Below, piece by piece: positions 41,645-51,235 of a stretch of DNA of 64,000 nt. Numbering within the stretch: the stretch's first letter is position 1; each line of letters begins with the position of its first letter. The stretch lies in assembly GCF_000220705.2 (NCBI RefSeq), contig NZ_CP023202.1:3968001-4032000 (forward strand), given 5' to 3'. The notes below the pieces were generated by a model. The model had not been told where the DNA came from. It searched no databases and was given only the letters and a program-made list of their open reading frames with translations. The position numbers were made by a program, and so were the translations under genes. This stretch comes from Streptomyces xinghaiensis S187. Lineage in GTDB: Bacteria > Actinomycetota > Actinomycetes > Streptomycetales > Streptomycetaceae.

Positions 41645-41926
41645 ATGAGCACCATGACGACACCACCCATCCCGCCGCCCAGGCGGCCGTCGCCGGGGGC
41701 CGTCGCCTCCGGCGCGGAGCCCGGTCACCGCCGGCATGTCCTCGGTGACGCCCTGCACGCGATCCGGGTCTTCGCGGGGGCGGCGCTCAGCGTCGTCGTC
41801 CTCGGCGACACCGGCGACAAGGACGACAAGGACGACAAGGGCGAGGAGGCCGCCAAGGACGACCGCGGCGGCCGCGCTGCCGCCCGGGAGCCCGGCCGCG
41901 GCCCGGACCGGTCGCCCGGCCGGTAA
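41645..41926 (+). CDS. Small putative membrane protein
   Basis: A 93-residue protein with a Pro-rich head (TTPPIPPPRRPSPG), one hydrophobic stretch (LHAIRVFAGAALSVVVLG near residue 45) and a Lys/Asp-rich tail (DKDDKDDKGEEAAKDDRG). Short Streptomyces proteins with a similar ending VVVLG are known to me but have no function. Codon use is plausible. The start is uncertain among several in-frame ATG codons between 41609 and 41645; CATCAT seven bases before 41645 could be a weak -10. The mixture of low-complexity ends lowers confidence. Confidence 0.45.
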   Translation: MSTMTTPPIPPPRRPSPGAVASGAEPGHRRHVLGDALHAIRVFAGAALSVVVLGDTGDKDDKDDKGEEAAKDDRGGRAAAREPGRGPDRSPGR

Positions 41927-42080
41927 CCGGGCCGAGCCTGGCCGCGACCCCGGCCCGCCCGGAGAAGAAAACCGAACACAGGAACGGACACGCCGGAAAC
42001 AGCGCTGCCGCCCGCTGACCCGTTCGAGTAGGGTTACCGCCGTTTGGTACTGACGGGACGGCGGACCGGAGGACGAACAG

Positions 42081-43424
42081 GTGGCTGCTGCTGCGACCGG
42101 CTCCGGCAGACGGCGCCTCACCCGGCCGACGGCCGCCGCGCTGCTGCTGCTCCTGCTCTCCCTCACCGCTTTCGCGGCGCTCTGCCTGCTCCGGCCGACG
42201 CCCATGGCCGACCTGCTCGTCTACCGCGCCGAGGGCCGCGCCGTCCTCGACGGCACCGACCTCTACGGGTTCCGGGTCACCGAGTGGAACCTGCCCGCCA
42301 CCTACCCGCCGTTCGCGGCGATGCTGTTCGTCCCCACCGCGCTGCTGCCCCTGCTGCCGCTGAAGGCCGCCTTCGCCGCGACCAACGTGCTGCTGCTGGC
42401 CCTGCTCGTCCATCTCTCGCTGAGGCTGGCGGCCCCCGCCGCCGGGACCCGGCTGGCCACCTGGCCGCGCGGAGCCCTCGTCATCGGTGCGACCGCGCTC
42501 GGGCTGTGGCTCGAACCCGTCTTCCAGACGATGCTCTTCGGGCAGATCAACCTCGCCCTGGCCTGCCTGGTGCTGTGGGATCTGACCCGGCCCGACGGCG
42601 CCCGGGGCAAGGGCCTCGCCATCGGCGTCGCGGCCGGGATCAAGCTCACGCCCGCGATCTTCGCCGTCTACCTGCTGCTGACCGGCCGGGTGCGCGCCGC
42701 GCTGTGGTCCCTCGCGGGCTTCGCGGGCACGGTGCTCGCCGGTGTCGCCGTCCTGCCCGGGGCCAGCCTCGAGTTCTGGACCCGGCGGATGCTCGAGACC
42801 CGCCGTGTCGGCAGGGTGTGGATCGTCGACAACCAGTCCCTGCAGGGCCTGTTCGCACGGCTGCTGCACACCACCGACCCCGGCACCGTCTGGCGGGTGG
42901 CCGCTCTGGTGACGGCCGTCGCCGGGCTGCTGCTCGCCCGGCACGCGGTGCGGGCGCACGGCCACGAGGCGTGGGGCGTGCTCTGCACGGCGCTGACCGC
43001 GGTGCTGGTCTCCCCCATCAGCTGGTCGCACCACTGGGTGTGGTGCGTGCCGCTGCTCGTGCTGCTGGCCGTCGAGGCCGGGGCGCGGCCGCGGCCGGTG
43101 CTCGCCGTCGCCGCCCTGGTCCTCTTCACCGCCCGCAGCCACTGGCTGGTGCCGCACGACGGAGTCCTCGACCTGCGGCTGCCCTGGTGGCTCCAGCCGG
43201 CCGGCTCCCCGTATCCGCTGCTGGGCCTCGGCCTGCTGCTGTTCGCCGCCTGGCGGCTGCGCGGCACCCCGCAGGAACCCCCGCCGCCCGGGGCCGCCGG
43301 GGAGTCCGCGGGCACCGGGACGTCCGGCACCGGGACGCCCGGCACCGCACCGGTGCCGGGCCTGCCCGGGCCGCGTCAGACCTCGTCGCCCGCCGCCAGC
43401 TCGGACGCGTCGACGATGCGGTAG
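42081..43424 (+). CDS. GT87-family membrane mannosyltransferase-like protein
   Basis: A 447-residue multi-pass membrane protein (about ten helices) of the DUF2029/GT87 family, which transfers mannose or arabinose from polyprenyl-phosphate donors on the outer face of the membrane (PimE-like). The motif ADLLVYRAEGRAVLDGTDLY near residue 45 contains the aspartate expected for catalysis, and LPATYPPFAAMLF and VDNQSLQGL are further family blocks. GGAGGAC precedes GTG 42081. Its last 49 bases, coding a Gly/Thr/Pro tail, overlap the end of the convergent XPB gene. Confidence 0.85.
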   Translation: MAAAATGSGRRRLTRPTAAALLLLLLSLTAFAALCLLRPTPMADLLVYRAEGRAVLDGTDLYGFRVTEWNLPATYPPFAAMLFVPTALLPLLPLKAAFAATNVLLLALLVHLSLRLAAPAAGTRLATWPRGALVIGATALGLWLEPVFQTMLFGQINLALACLVLWDLTRPDGARGKGLAIGVAAGIKLTPAIFAVYLLLTGRVRAALWSLAGFAGTVLAGVAVLPGASLEFWTRRMLETRRVGRVWIVDNQSLQGLFARLLHTTDPGTVWRVAALVTAVAGLLLARHAVRAHGHEAWGVLCTALTAVLVSPISWSHHWVWCVPLLVLLAVEAGARPRPVLAVAALVLFTARSHWLVPHDGVLDLRLPWWLQPAGSPYPLLGLGLLLFAAWRLRGTPQEPPPPGAAGESAGTGTSGTGTPGTAPVPGLPGPRQTSSPAASSDASTMR

Positions 43425-45022
43425 GAGTAGCCCTGCTCGGCCAGGAAGCGCTGGCGGTGCGCCGCGAAGTCCTGGTCGATGGTGTCGCGGGCGACGACCG
43501 AGTAGAACCGCGCCTCGTGCCCGTCCGCCTTGGGCCGCAGCACCCGGCCCAGCCGCTGCGCCTCCTCCTGGCGGGAGCCGAAGGTGCCGGAGACCTGGAT
43601 GGCGACGGTCGCCTCGGGCAGGTCGACCGAGAAGTTCGCGACCTTGGAGACGACGAGGACGGACAGCTCGCCCTGCCGGAAGGCGTCGAACAGCTTCTCG
43701 CGCTGCGCGTTGCTCGTCTCGCCCTTGATGACGGGGGCGTCCAGATGCTCGCCGAGCTCGTCGAGCTGGTCGATGTACTGGCCGATGACCAGCGTCTGCT
43801 GCCCCGCGTGCTTGCGCACCAGCTCCTCGATCACCCGCTGCTTGGTGACCGTCGTGGCGCAGTAACGGTACTTCTCCTCCGGCTCGGCGGTGGCGTACGC
43901 CAGCCGCTCCGCGTCCGTCAGATCGACCCGCACCTCCACGCAGTCCGCCGGCGCGATGTAGCCCTGCGCCTCGATCTCCTTCCACGGCGCGTCGAACCGC
44001 TTCGGGCCGATCAGCGAGAAGACGTCCGACTCCCGCCCGTCCTCGCGCACCAGGGTCGCCGTCAGCCCGAGCCGGCGGCGCGCCTGGAGGTCCGCGGTGA
44101 ACTTGAAGACCGGCGCGGGCAGCAGGTGCACCTCGTCGTAGAGGATCAGGCCCCAGTCGCGCGAGTCGAACAGCTCCAGGTGCGGATAGACGCCCTTCCG
44201 CCGTGTCGTCAGCACCTGGTACGTGGCGATGGTGACCGGGCGGATCTCCTTGCGGGTGCCGCTGTACTCGCCGATCTCGTCCTCGGTGAGCGAGGTGCGC
44301 TTCACCAGCTCGTGCTTCCACTGCCGGGCCGAGACGGTGTTCGTGACGAGGATCAGCGTCGTCGACTTGGCCGTGGCCATCGCCCCCGCCCCGACGAGCG
44401 TCTTGCCCGCGCCGCACGGCAGGACGACGACACCGGAGCCGCCGTGCCAGAAGTTCTCCACGGCCTGCCGCTGGTACGGGCGCAGCTGCCAGCCGTTCTC
44501 CTCCAGCTCCATCGGATGCGCCTCGCCGTCGACGTAACCGGCGAGGTCCTCGGCGGGCCAGCCCAGCTTGAGCAGCGTCTGCTTGATCTGCCCGCGCTCG
44601 GACGGGTGCACGGCCACGGTGTCCGGGTCGATCCGGGTGCCCACCAGCGGCTGGATCCGCTTCGACCGCAGGATCTCCTCCAGGACGGGACGGTCGGAGG
44701 ACTCCAGGACCAGCCCGTGCACCGGGTGCTTCAGCAGCCGCAGCCGCCCGTAGCGGGCCATCGTCTCGGCGACATCGACCAGGAGGGCGTGCGGCACGGG
44801 GTAACGGGAGTACTCGACCAGCGCGTCGACGACCTGCTCGGCGTCGTGCCCGGCGGCGCGCGCGTTCCACAGGCCGAGCGGGGTCAGCCGGTAGGTGTGG
44901 ATGTGCTCGGGGGCGCGTTCCAGCTCGGCGAAGGGCGCGATGGCGCGGCGGCACGCGTCCGCCTGCTCGTGGTCCACTTCGAGCAGGAGCGTTTTGTCGC
45001 TCTGGACGATCAGGCAGGACAC
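43376..45022 (-). CDS. XPB-type DNA repair helicase
   Basis: A 548-residue superfamily-2 helicase of the bacterial/archaeal XPB group. After an N-terminal damage-recognition-like domain come Walker A LPCGAGKTLVG near residue 202, the DEVH box LYDEVHLLPAP near 296, the XPB-specific RED motif LVREDGRESD near 325 and motif VI QRLGRVLRP near 487. Such enzymes translocate on DNA and are linked to repair; mycobacterial XPB unwinds 3' to 5'. GGAGG lies a few bases before GTG 45022. The long partner gene lies upstream on the same strand, 478 bases away, and its domains mirror the XPB N-terminus. Confidence 0.9.
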   Translation of the reverse strand: MSCLIVQSDKTLLLEVDHEQADACRRAIAPFAELERAPEHIHTYRLTPLGLWNARAAGHDAEQVVDALVEYSRYPVPHALLVDVAETMARYGRLRLLKHPVHGLVLESSDRPVLEEILRSKRIQPLVGTRIDPDTVAVHPSERGQIKQTLLKLGWPAEDLAGYVDGEAHPMELEENGWQLRPYQRQAVENFWHGGSGVVVLPCGAGKTLVGAGAMATAKSTTLILVTNTVSARQWKHELVKRTSLTEDEIGEYSGTRKEIRPVTIATYQVLTTRRKGVYPHLELFDSRDWGLILYDEVHLLPAPVFKFTADLQARRRLGLTATLVREDGRESDVFSLIGPKRFDAPWKEIEAQGYIAPADCVEVRVDLTDAERLAYATAEPEEKYRYCATTVTKQRVIEELVRKHAGQQTLVIGQYIDQLDELGEHLDAPVIKGETSNAQREKLFDAFRQGELSVLVVSKVANFSVDLPEATVAIQVSGTFGSRQEEAQRLGRVLRPKADGHEARFYSVVARDTIDQDFAAHRQRFLAEQGYSYRIVDASELAAGDEV

Positions 45023-45500
45023 GCGTACCTCCGCGGTTCGAATCATCAGTCGGCGTGACGGACGGCACGGACGGCAGCTCTGCCGCCGCTCGGCCGTGCC
45101 TCCCGGGCGTGCCGGAGAGAGGACCGGCCGGGTGCCGGGGACGCGCGCCGCTCTCCATGGTCGCCCATCGCGCCGGCCGGACGGGACGGTTCCTGCCGGT
45201 CGCCGGACCGAACGCTCGCCGGCCGCCCGCCGGGCGCCCGGCCCGGCACCTTTGCGAACGCACGTCCGGGCCGTGCCGAGCACTTGTCCGAGCGTCTGTC
45301 CGAGCGCTGCCGGGCGCCGTCACACCGGGTGCCGTCACACCGGGTGCCGATCGCCATACGGGCGGTCCGCGTCCCGGGGGTTCCGGGCGCGGGGCCGTGA
45401 GCCGGTCGGGACCGGCCCCGCCGGAGGTGGAACCCCCGCGGGCGGCCGGGTATTCCGTCACGGCGCGGGCCGCCCCGCCCGCTGCAGCCCCGGCCGGTAC
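45023..45500. other. Gap between the XPB gene and its upstream partner
   Basis: No gene is supported. It holds two copies of CCGTCACACCGGGTG in tandem near 45315 and the XPB ribosome site at the left end. A promoter is not obvious. Confidence 0.5.
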
Positions 45501-48482
45501 TCAGATCTCGCCGCCGGAGGGCTCGGCGACGCCCGTGATCCGGTGCAGCGGATACGTGCGGACCTCCTCGGCGGTGTGGTCGTACGCCGTGACGACGCCG
45601 CTCTCCACGCGGACCGGGGCGATGAGCCGCCGGTCGGCCGCGCCCTCCGCGGTGATGCAGCCGATCCACACCGGGCTGCCGGTGAGCGCCGCGGCCTGGA
45701 GCGCGGCCAGGGTGTCGCCGGGCGTGCTCCGCGGCAGCCCGCCCGGGGCCCGGGGCGGGGCGCCCGCACCGCCGGCCGGGCCCGGTGCGCCGGACGCCGC
45801 GCGGTCCCCGGCCCGTACGGCCCGTACGGTCGCGGTGAGCAGGGTGTCGTCCGGCACCGGCAGGCCCTCCGCGACCGGCGCGGGTGGGGTGCGCGGCGGC
45901 GTGCGGTGCACTCCGGGGCGGGTGATCAGCACATCGCCCTCGGCCGACTCGGCGGCCGGCGCGTACCCCATCTCGCGGAGCCTGGTGAGCAGCGCGGCCG
46001 GGTCCAGCTCCGCCGCCAGCACGGTCGGCGCCAGCCGGCGCAGCCGCAGCCCCTCGGAGCGCTTGTCGGCCAGGATCTCGGCGAGCAGCCCGTCGTCCTC
46101 GCAGCGGACGTACGCGGACGCGGCGCCGACCCGCAGATGACCGTGGCGCCGGGCCACGTCGTCGATGAGATAGCTCAGCGGCTGCGGCACGGGGGTGCGC
46201 GAGTGCTCCGCGAGGAAGGCGTGCAGGTCTTCGGCGGTCCGCCCGGAGTCCAGCGCGCGGCGCACGGAGTCCGGGGTGAAGCGGTAGACCGTCGCGCCGC
46301 CCTTGGACTCGATCTCGGCGAGCACGTCGAGGGTCTCCGCGAGCGGGCGCTCCAGCGGCCCGGGCGCCACGGCGGTCAGATCGGCCTGCAGGAGCACGTG
46401 GTCCAGCGGCTCGGGCAGCAGCGGTGCCAGCACCTCGGCGGCGCGGGCGGCACAGGCGGCGATCCCGGTGGCGGACCGCGGGGCGAAGGCCCCGGCGGGA
46501 CGCGGAGCGGCGGACGCGGCCGGGGAGGCGGGTGCGGCACCGGAAGCGGTGGTACCGGCAGCCGCGGTGCCGGGGGGCGCGGTGCGGCGGCCCGTGCCGT
46601 CCCCGCCGCCGGTGTCCGTGCCGTCCCCGCCGTCCCCGCCGTCCGTGGCGTCCGTGGCGTCCGTGGCGGCGGGCAGGCCGAGCAGCACCCGGCCGTGCGC
46701 GGAGAGCGCGCCGCGGCCCGTCACGCCGAGGAGTTCGGCCTCGCGCAGGGTCCACTCGGTGAGCCGGGTCCGCAGCTCCTCGGCGGAGGACAGCCCGCGC
46801 GCCGACACGGGCGCCGTACCCGCCGTGCGCCAGCCGTCCGCTGCGCCGCCCCTGCGGGCTCCGGCGGTGGCGGCACGGCCGGACGGAGCCCCGTGGGCGG
46901 CCCGGTCGCGGGAGCCGTCCCCGTACCCCGGGCCCGTTCCGCCGCCGTATCCCGCGTCGGCGCCCGCCCCCGTGCCCGTTCCGGGGGCGAATCCGCCCGT
47001 GACCGTCCCCGCTCCCGCGCCGCCGCGCGCTGCGGAGGCGACACCGCGCTCCCAGCGGAGCCGGGCCAGCACGCTCTCCGGACGGGGCGCGGCGCCCGGT
47101 GGCAGGGTGGCGAGCAGTTCCAGCGTGCGGTGGCGCATCTCCGGCGCCTGGGAGCGGTCCAGTCCGGGGCCGAGCACCGTCAGGGCGCGCCCCTTGGCGT
47201 CGTGGCCCCCGACGACCCCGGCGGTGCGGGTGGCCGGCAGCCAGGCCGCGACCAGGGCGGCCCAGCGCTCCTGGGCGGGCCGGGCCCGCCAGTCGTCGTA
47301 CGCCGGGGTCGGTACGAAGCGTTCGTCGGTCGTGCCGTCGGAGGCCAGCAGCCCGGCGGCGTAGGCCAGTTCGATCCAGAAGACGGCCGTGGCCTCGTCC
47401 GTGTCGAGCGCCGCGGCCGTCCGCTTCAGATCGCGGATGCTCACGCCGCCCGCGCGCAGCACGGCCGGTCCGGCCGTCTCCCACGCGTGCAGCAGGTCGT
47501 CGACCGTCCCGATGGCCGTGAACGCCTGTCCGGCGCCCGCCGAGTCCACCGAGCGCGGACTGTACTGGGCCGCGGTCTCCACGGGCGGTGGCAGCGGCTC
47601 CGGGATCCGGTGCGCCCGCCCGCCGCGCAGGTGCAGCGCCACCTCGCGGGGCAGCACGACCGTGCCGGGCGCGGTCGGCAGCAGCAGCCCGCGGGCGACG
47701 AGCCAGCGCACGGCGGGCCCCGGATCGGCCGGCACCTGGCCGTAGGGCGGCCCCCACACCAGCCGGTCCAGCACCCGCAGGGCCTCCGGGGGCGCCTCCC
47801 CGAGCAGGCCGGCCATCCGTTCCCGGTCGGTGAAGAGCGCGGTCAGCGCTTCGACGGCGGTCACCGAGTCGTGGGTGGTGGGCAGTCCGGCGGTGGCGAG
47901 GATCTGCTGGAGCCGGCCGGGCGACATCCCGGCCGTGGCCTCGGAGACCGTCGGGCCGAGCCCGGTGGAGGGCGCGGCCGGACCGGTCGCGGCGGGGGCG
48001 AGGAGTTCACGGGCGGTGCGGACGAGGTGGAGCCGGCCGCTGCCGCCCCACAGCAGCGCCCGGGTGCGCAGCGTGGTCACGGCGCGCGGCAGCTCGGCCG
48101 TGACGGTCTCCTCGCGGTCCTCCCCGGCCATCAGGGTCAGCAGGGTGTCGTACGCACAGGGGTCCGGGGCGACCGCGAGGGCCTCGGCGGTCTGCACGGC
48201 GAACCGGTCGAGCTGCTCCAGGGCCCGGGCGACGGAGGCGCGGTTCACGGCGCGGGTGGCGAGCTGGGTGAGGTCGCCGGGCACCGGGGAGAGCAGGTCG
48301 GGGCGGGCCCGCAGCAGCTCGGCGAGTTCGCCGTCACCGCGGCTGCGCAGCTCCTCGGCGAGCGTGCGCGGCCCGGCGCCGGCGCCCGCACCGGTGCCGG
48401 TGCTGCCGCCGGCGGCGCCGGCTCGTCCGGCCGGGCCGGTCTCTGCGGGCACGCGCGCCTCCCCGTTCCGCTCGGTCGTCAT
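45501..48482 (-). CDS. XPB-associated large protein (helicase-associated domain plus WYL-like end)
   Basis: A 993-residue protein common in actinobacteria beside XPB. The N-terminal two thirds are helical winged-helix-like repeats with Ala/Gly-rich linkers (about 490-700). The C-terminal part (about 700-900) matches the XPB/Ssl2-type helicase-associated domain: LDVLAEIESKGGATVYRFTP and PLSYLIDDVARRHGHLRVG correspond to the N-terminal domain of XPB itself. The last 80 residues resemble a WYL ligand-binding domain (RLIAPVRVESGVVTAYDHTA). No ATPase motif is present, so it is likely a partner or regulator of the helicase. TACTGT lies seven bases before ATG 48482, pointing to a leaderless mRNA. 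Confidence 0.78.
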   Translation of the reverse strand: MTTERNGEARVPAETGPAGRAGAAGGSTGTGAGAGAGPRTLAEELRSRGDGELAELLRARPDLLSPVPGDLTQLATRAVNRASVARALEQLDRFAVQTAEALAVAPDPCAYDTLLTLMAGEDREETVTAELPRAVTTLRTRALLWGGSGRLHLVRTARELLAPAATGPAAPSTGLGPTVSEATAGMSPGRLQQILATAGLPTTHDSVTAVEALTALFTDRERMAGLLGEAPPEALRVLDRLVWGPPYGQVPADPGPAVRWLVARGLLLPTAPGTVVLPREVALHLRGGRAHRIPEPLPPPVETAAQYSPRSVDSAGAGQAFTAIGTVDDLLHAWETAGPAVLRAGGVSIRDLKRTAAALDTDEATAVFWIELAYAAGLLASDGTTDERFVPTPAYDDWRARPAQERWAALVAAWLPATRTAGVVGGHDAKGRALTVLGPGLDRSQAPEMRHRTLELLATLPPGAAPRPESVLARLRWERGVASAARGGAGAGTVTGGFAPGTGTGAGADAGYGGGTGPGYGDGSRDRAAHGAPSGRAATAGARRGGAADGWRTAGTAPVSARGLSSAEELRTRLTEWTLREAELLGVTGRGALSAHGRVLLGLPAATDATDATDGGDGGDGTDTGGGDGTGRRTAPPGTAAAGTTASGAAPASPAASAAPRPAGAFAPRSATGIAACAARAAEVLAPLLPEPLDHVLLQADLTAVAPGPLERPLAETLDVLAEIESKGGATVYRFTPDSVRRALDSGRTAEDLHAFLAEHSRTPVPQPLSYLIDDVARRHGHLRVGAASAYVRCEDDGLLAEILADKRSEGLRLRRLAPTVLAAELDPAALLTRLREMGYAPAAESAEGDVLITRPGVHRTPPRTPPAPVAEGLPVPDDTLLTATVRAVRAGDRAASGAPGPAGGAGAPPRAPGGLPRSTPGDTLAALQAAALTGSPVWIGCITAEGAADRRLIAPVRVESGVVTAYDHTAEEVRTYPLHRITGVAEPSGGEI

Positions 48483-48693
48483 CCGACTCACAGTAGCGTT
48501 CGCGCCGGGGGTCGGGCCCCGCGCGCACCCCCGGACGGGCGGGGCGCACTCCGGCGCGAGCCGCGGCGCGGCGCCGGTGGCGGCGGCGGGCGGCACACCG
48601 CCGGAGCTGCGGCGCGTGCCCGCTTCCGGCGCGGCGGAAGCGGGTACCGTCGGGTGAGGCGGTCACCAACAGTGCACACCCGCAGGGGATTTC

Positions 48694-49965
48694 GTGGGGA
48701 TCGAAAGCGATCAGCTCGTTCTGGACTATCTGAGCCGGGTCGGGGATCTGGCCCAGCAACGGCAGCTGTCGTCCGGGGACCGGATGCGCCTGGTGTCACA
48801 GTTGCGCCAGGAGATCGAACAACAGCGCACCAAGGCCGCCGACAGCCCGGGCGCGGTGAAACGCATCCTGGGCCGCCTCGGCTCCCCGGAGGACGTGGTC
48901 CGCGAGGCGGGCGGCCGGGCCCCCGGCGAGACGGACGGGGGGAGCACGGGGCGCGGGGGAGACGCGCCGGAACGACCGGTGCACCGGCCGGTGACGGAGG
49001 CAGGCCGGGAGGACGGACCCGGCGCGGGACGGAAGCCCGGCCGGACCGGCAAAGCCGGCGGAAGGAACGGCGGACGGAGACCCGGGCGCGGCGCCGACCC
49101 CTCGGCCGGGGCCGGGGCGGCCGCCGGGGGAGACCCGGACGGCCGCTCCACGCTGGGGCGGCTCGGCGCCCTCGCGAGGCGCGCGGGCCTCATCGGCGGC
49201 ACCGAGGTCCCGGCGCCCCGCGACGGTGTGGGGAAACCCCCCGCGGAACCGCCCGTGGTCCCCGTCATCCCGCTGACCGGCCCCATGCCGCCCCACCTGG
49301 CGGGCGAGGACGAACTGCGCGGGGCCGACGGCACGGAGTGGTGGCGCGTCGAACCCGGCCCGTTCGGCACCGCGCGGCCCGGCGGGTCCGGGTTCGCCGC
49401 CGGGCACTTCGGCGCCGGCGACTCCGTACCGGGCTTCACCGGTGGCATCGAGATCCCCGAGATACTGAAACCGCCGCCGCAGAAGCCGTTCGAGACCGAT
49501 CCGTTGGCGGCGGCCGGAGCGGTTGGCGGCGCGGAGGCGGGTGCGGACCCGGACGGGGCGGAGGAACTCCCCGCCCGCCGCGGCCTGTTCCGCCGCTCCG
49601 GGGGCGCCGCGCCCGGGCGCGCCGGCACCCCCAGCCCGCTGCTGCTGCTCGCCGCGGCGCTGCTGGTCGGCGGGGCGGTGTTCGGTTCGCTGCTCGCCCT
49701 GGCCGCGGGCTGGCTCATCGCCTACGCCGGCCCCCGCCTCAGCCGTACGGAGGCCAAGTGGGCCGTGCTCGTCCTGCCGGGGCTGGTCGCCGGGGGAGCG
49801 CTGGTGTGGCTGTGGGGCCGGATGGATGGACAGTGGGGCGAGCGGATCCGGGACGGCGAGATGAGCACCGCGCTCACCGAGACCTGGCCGGTCGCCCTGC
49901 GCGCGGCGGCCGTGGCCTCGGCCGTGTTCCTGGTCTGGCGCGCGAGGCGGCGGCCGCGCGGCTGA
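48694..49965 (+). CDS. Membrane protein with HAAS-like N-terminal domain
   Basis: A 423-residue protein. Residues 1-70 (VLDYLSRVGDLAQQRQLSSG, then LRQEIEQQRTK and ILGRLGSPEDVVREA) look like the HAAS/DUF1700 helical domain that often partners PadR regulators. A long Gly/Pro/Arg-rich section follows to about residue 310, then three or four membrane helices (LLLLAAALLVGGAVFGSLLA onward) and a basic tail RARRRPRG. No PadR gene is adjacent. AGGGGA precedes GTG 48694. The function is unknown. Divergent from the XPB-partner gene. Confidence 0.75.
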   Translation: MGIESDQLVLDYLSRVGDLAQQRQLSSGDRMRLVSQLRQEIEQQRTKAADSPGAVKRILGRLGSPEDVVREAGGRAPGETDGGSTGRGGDAPERPVHRPVTEAGREDGPGAGRKPGRTGKAGGRNGGRRPGRGADPSAGAGAAAGGDPDGRSTLGRLGALARRAGLIGGTEVPAPRDGVGKPPAEPPVVPVIPLTGPMPPHLAGEDELRGADGTEWWRVEPGPFGTARPGGSGFAAGHFGAGDSVPGFTGGIEIPEILKPPPQKPFETDPLAAAGAVGGAEAGADPDGAEELPARRGLFRRSGGAAPGRAGTPSPLLLLAAALLVGGAVFGSLLALAAGWLIAYAGPRLSRTEAKWAVLVLPGLVAGGALVWLWGRMDGQWGERIRDGEMSTALTETWPVALRAAAVASAVFLVWRARRRPRG

Positions 49966-50077
49966 GCGTGAGCGGGGGCCGGCCGCGGAGCTCGGTCCGC
50001 CGGGCTCGGCCCGCCGGGGCGGGGCTCCCGGCCGGGCGGCCCGGAGGCCCCTCTCGCGCCCCGGGCACAATGGCCGT

Positions 50078-50794
50078 ATGGCATCGCATCCCCAGCCCCC
50101 GACGGTCGGCTTCGACCTCGACATGACGCTGATCGACTCCCGGCCCGGGATCAAGGCCGCCTTCGATGTGCTCGCCGACCTCACCGGGACGTCCATCGAC
50201 ACCGATCTCGTCGTCTCCCGGCTCGGGCCGCCGCTCGAACACGAGCTCGCCCACTGGTTCCCGGCCGACCGCGTCGACGCCGTCGCCGACCTCTACCGGG
50301 ACATCTACCCCCGGTACGCCATCGGGCCGGCCCTTCCCATGCCCGGCGCCCGCGAAGCCGTCGAGGCCGTACGGGAGGCGGGGGGCCGGGCCGTCGTCGT
50401 CACCGCCAAGTACGAGCCCAACGCCGTGCTCCACCTCGAACACCTCGGCATCGAGCCCGACGCCGTCGTCGGTTCACTCTGGGCGGAGGCCAAGGCGGAG
50501 GCGCTGCGCACGCACGGCGCCGCCTACTACGTCGGAGATCACACCGGTGATGTACGGGGCGCGCGTACGGCCGGTGCGCTGTCGATAGCGGTGCCGACCG
50601 GGCCGTGTGACGCGGAGGAACTGCGCTCCGCCGGCGCCGACGTGGTCCTGGACGACCTGACGGCGTTCCCCGGCTGGCTCGCCTCCCGGCCGGCGCGGGT
50701 GTCCGGCGAGTCCGGCGAGTCCGGGGAGTCCGGCGAGTCCCGGGGGCCCCGGGCGCCGCAGGTTCCTCAGACGTCCCCCGCGCCCCTGGCCTGA
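50078..50794 (+). CDS. HAD-superfamily phosphatase, phosphoglycolate-phosphatase-like
   Basis: A 238-residue HAD hydrolase with a helical cap. The nucleophile motif is GFDLDMTLIDSRPG near residue 12 (DxD), motif II is VVVTAKYEPNAVL near 110, and the acidic motif YYVGDHTGDVRGARTAG near 158. The substrate is not predictable; related proteins act on phosphoglycolate or nucleotides. The C-terminus carries a GES tripeptide repeat from 12-bp-type tandem DNA. CACAAT ends six bases before the ATG, so the mRNA is probably leaderless. The last 28 bases overlap the convergent small gene. Confidence 0.85.
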   Translation: MASHPQPPTVGFDLDMTLIDSRPGIKAAFDVLADLTGTSIDTDLVVSRLGPPLEHELAHWFPADRVDAVADLYRDIYPRYAIGPALPMPGAREAVEAVREAGGRAVVVTAKYEPNAVLHLEHLGIEPDAVVGSLWAEAKAEALRTHGAAYYVGDHTGDVRGARTAGALSIAVPTGPCDAEELRSAGADVVLDDLTAFPGWLASRPARVSGESGESGESGESRGPRAPQVPQTSPAPLA

Positions 50795-51021
50795 CGCCGC
50801 TGCGCCGCGATGGTGCGCAGCACTCCGGCCCCGGCCACGGCGAAGCCGAGACCCATCAGCATCGAGATCAGATAGGCGGCCGTCGGGAACGGCGGCCTGC
50901 CGAGGAAGAGGGGCGCCACCGTCACCACGGTGGCCACGGCGCCGATCAGGAAGATGACGCCGCCGGCACGTACGAGCCGGTCGCCGGGACCGGCGCCGTC
51001 CGCTGGGGTTTCACTGCTCAC
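50767..51021 (-). CDS. Small two-helix membrane protein
   Basis: An 84-residue protein with two membrane helices (GGVIFLIGAVATVVTVAPLF and AYLISMLMGLGFAVAGAGVL) and a short basic C-terminus (AAQRRQARG). No known function. TACCCT ends six bases before GTG 51021 and there is no ribosome site, as in other leaderless genes of the window. It overlaps the end of the HAD gene and is divergent from the cold-shock-domain gene. Confidence 0.75.
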   Translation of the reverse strand: MSSETPADGAGPGDRLVRAGGVIFLIGAVATVVTVAPLFLGRPPFPTAAYLISMLMGLGFAVAGAGVLRTIAAQRRQARGAGDV

Positions 51022-51235
51022 CCCACAAGGGTAGATCGGGAGCGGCGGCCCGGGACCGGGGGCCTCCGCCCCGCTCTCCGTTCCCCGTGAACGCTGAGGA
51101 ACCACCCGGCGACTTCTTGTCACCGGGCGCGGGACCATTAGCCTGAGACCCGAAGGCCGCAAGGCCGCTCCACCGCTCTTTGAGCTGCTGTTTGTGTGTT
51201 TGCCATCCCCGACGAGTACGAGGACGAGGACAGAC

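Noticed and set aside
44895..50126. Plus-strand open frame of more than 1700 codons opposite the XPB and partner genes
   Set aside because: It is the antisense of genes with clear motifs; composition is Arg/Gly/Ala-only and there is no ribosome site or recognisable domain.
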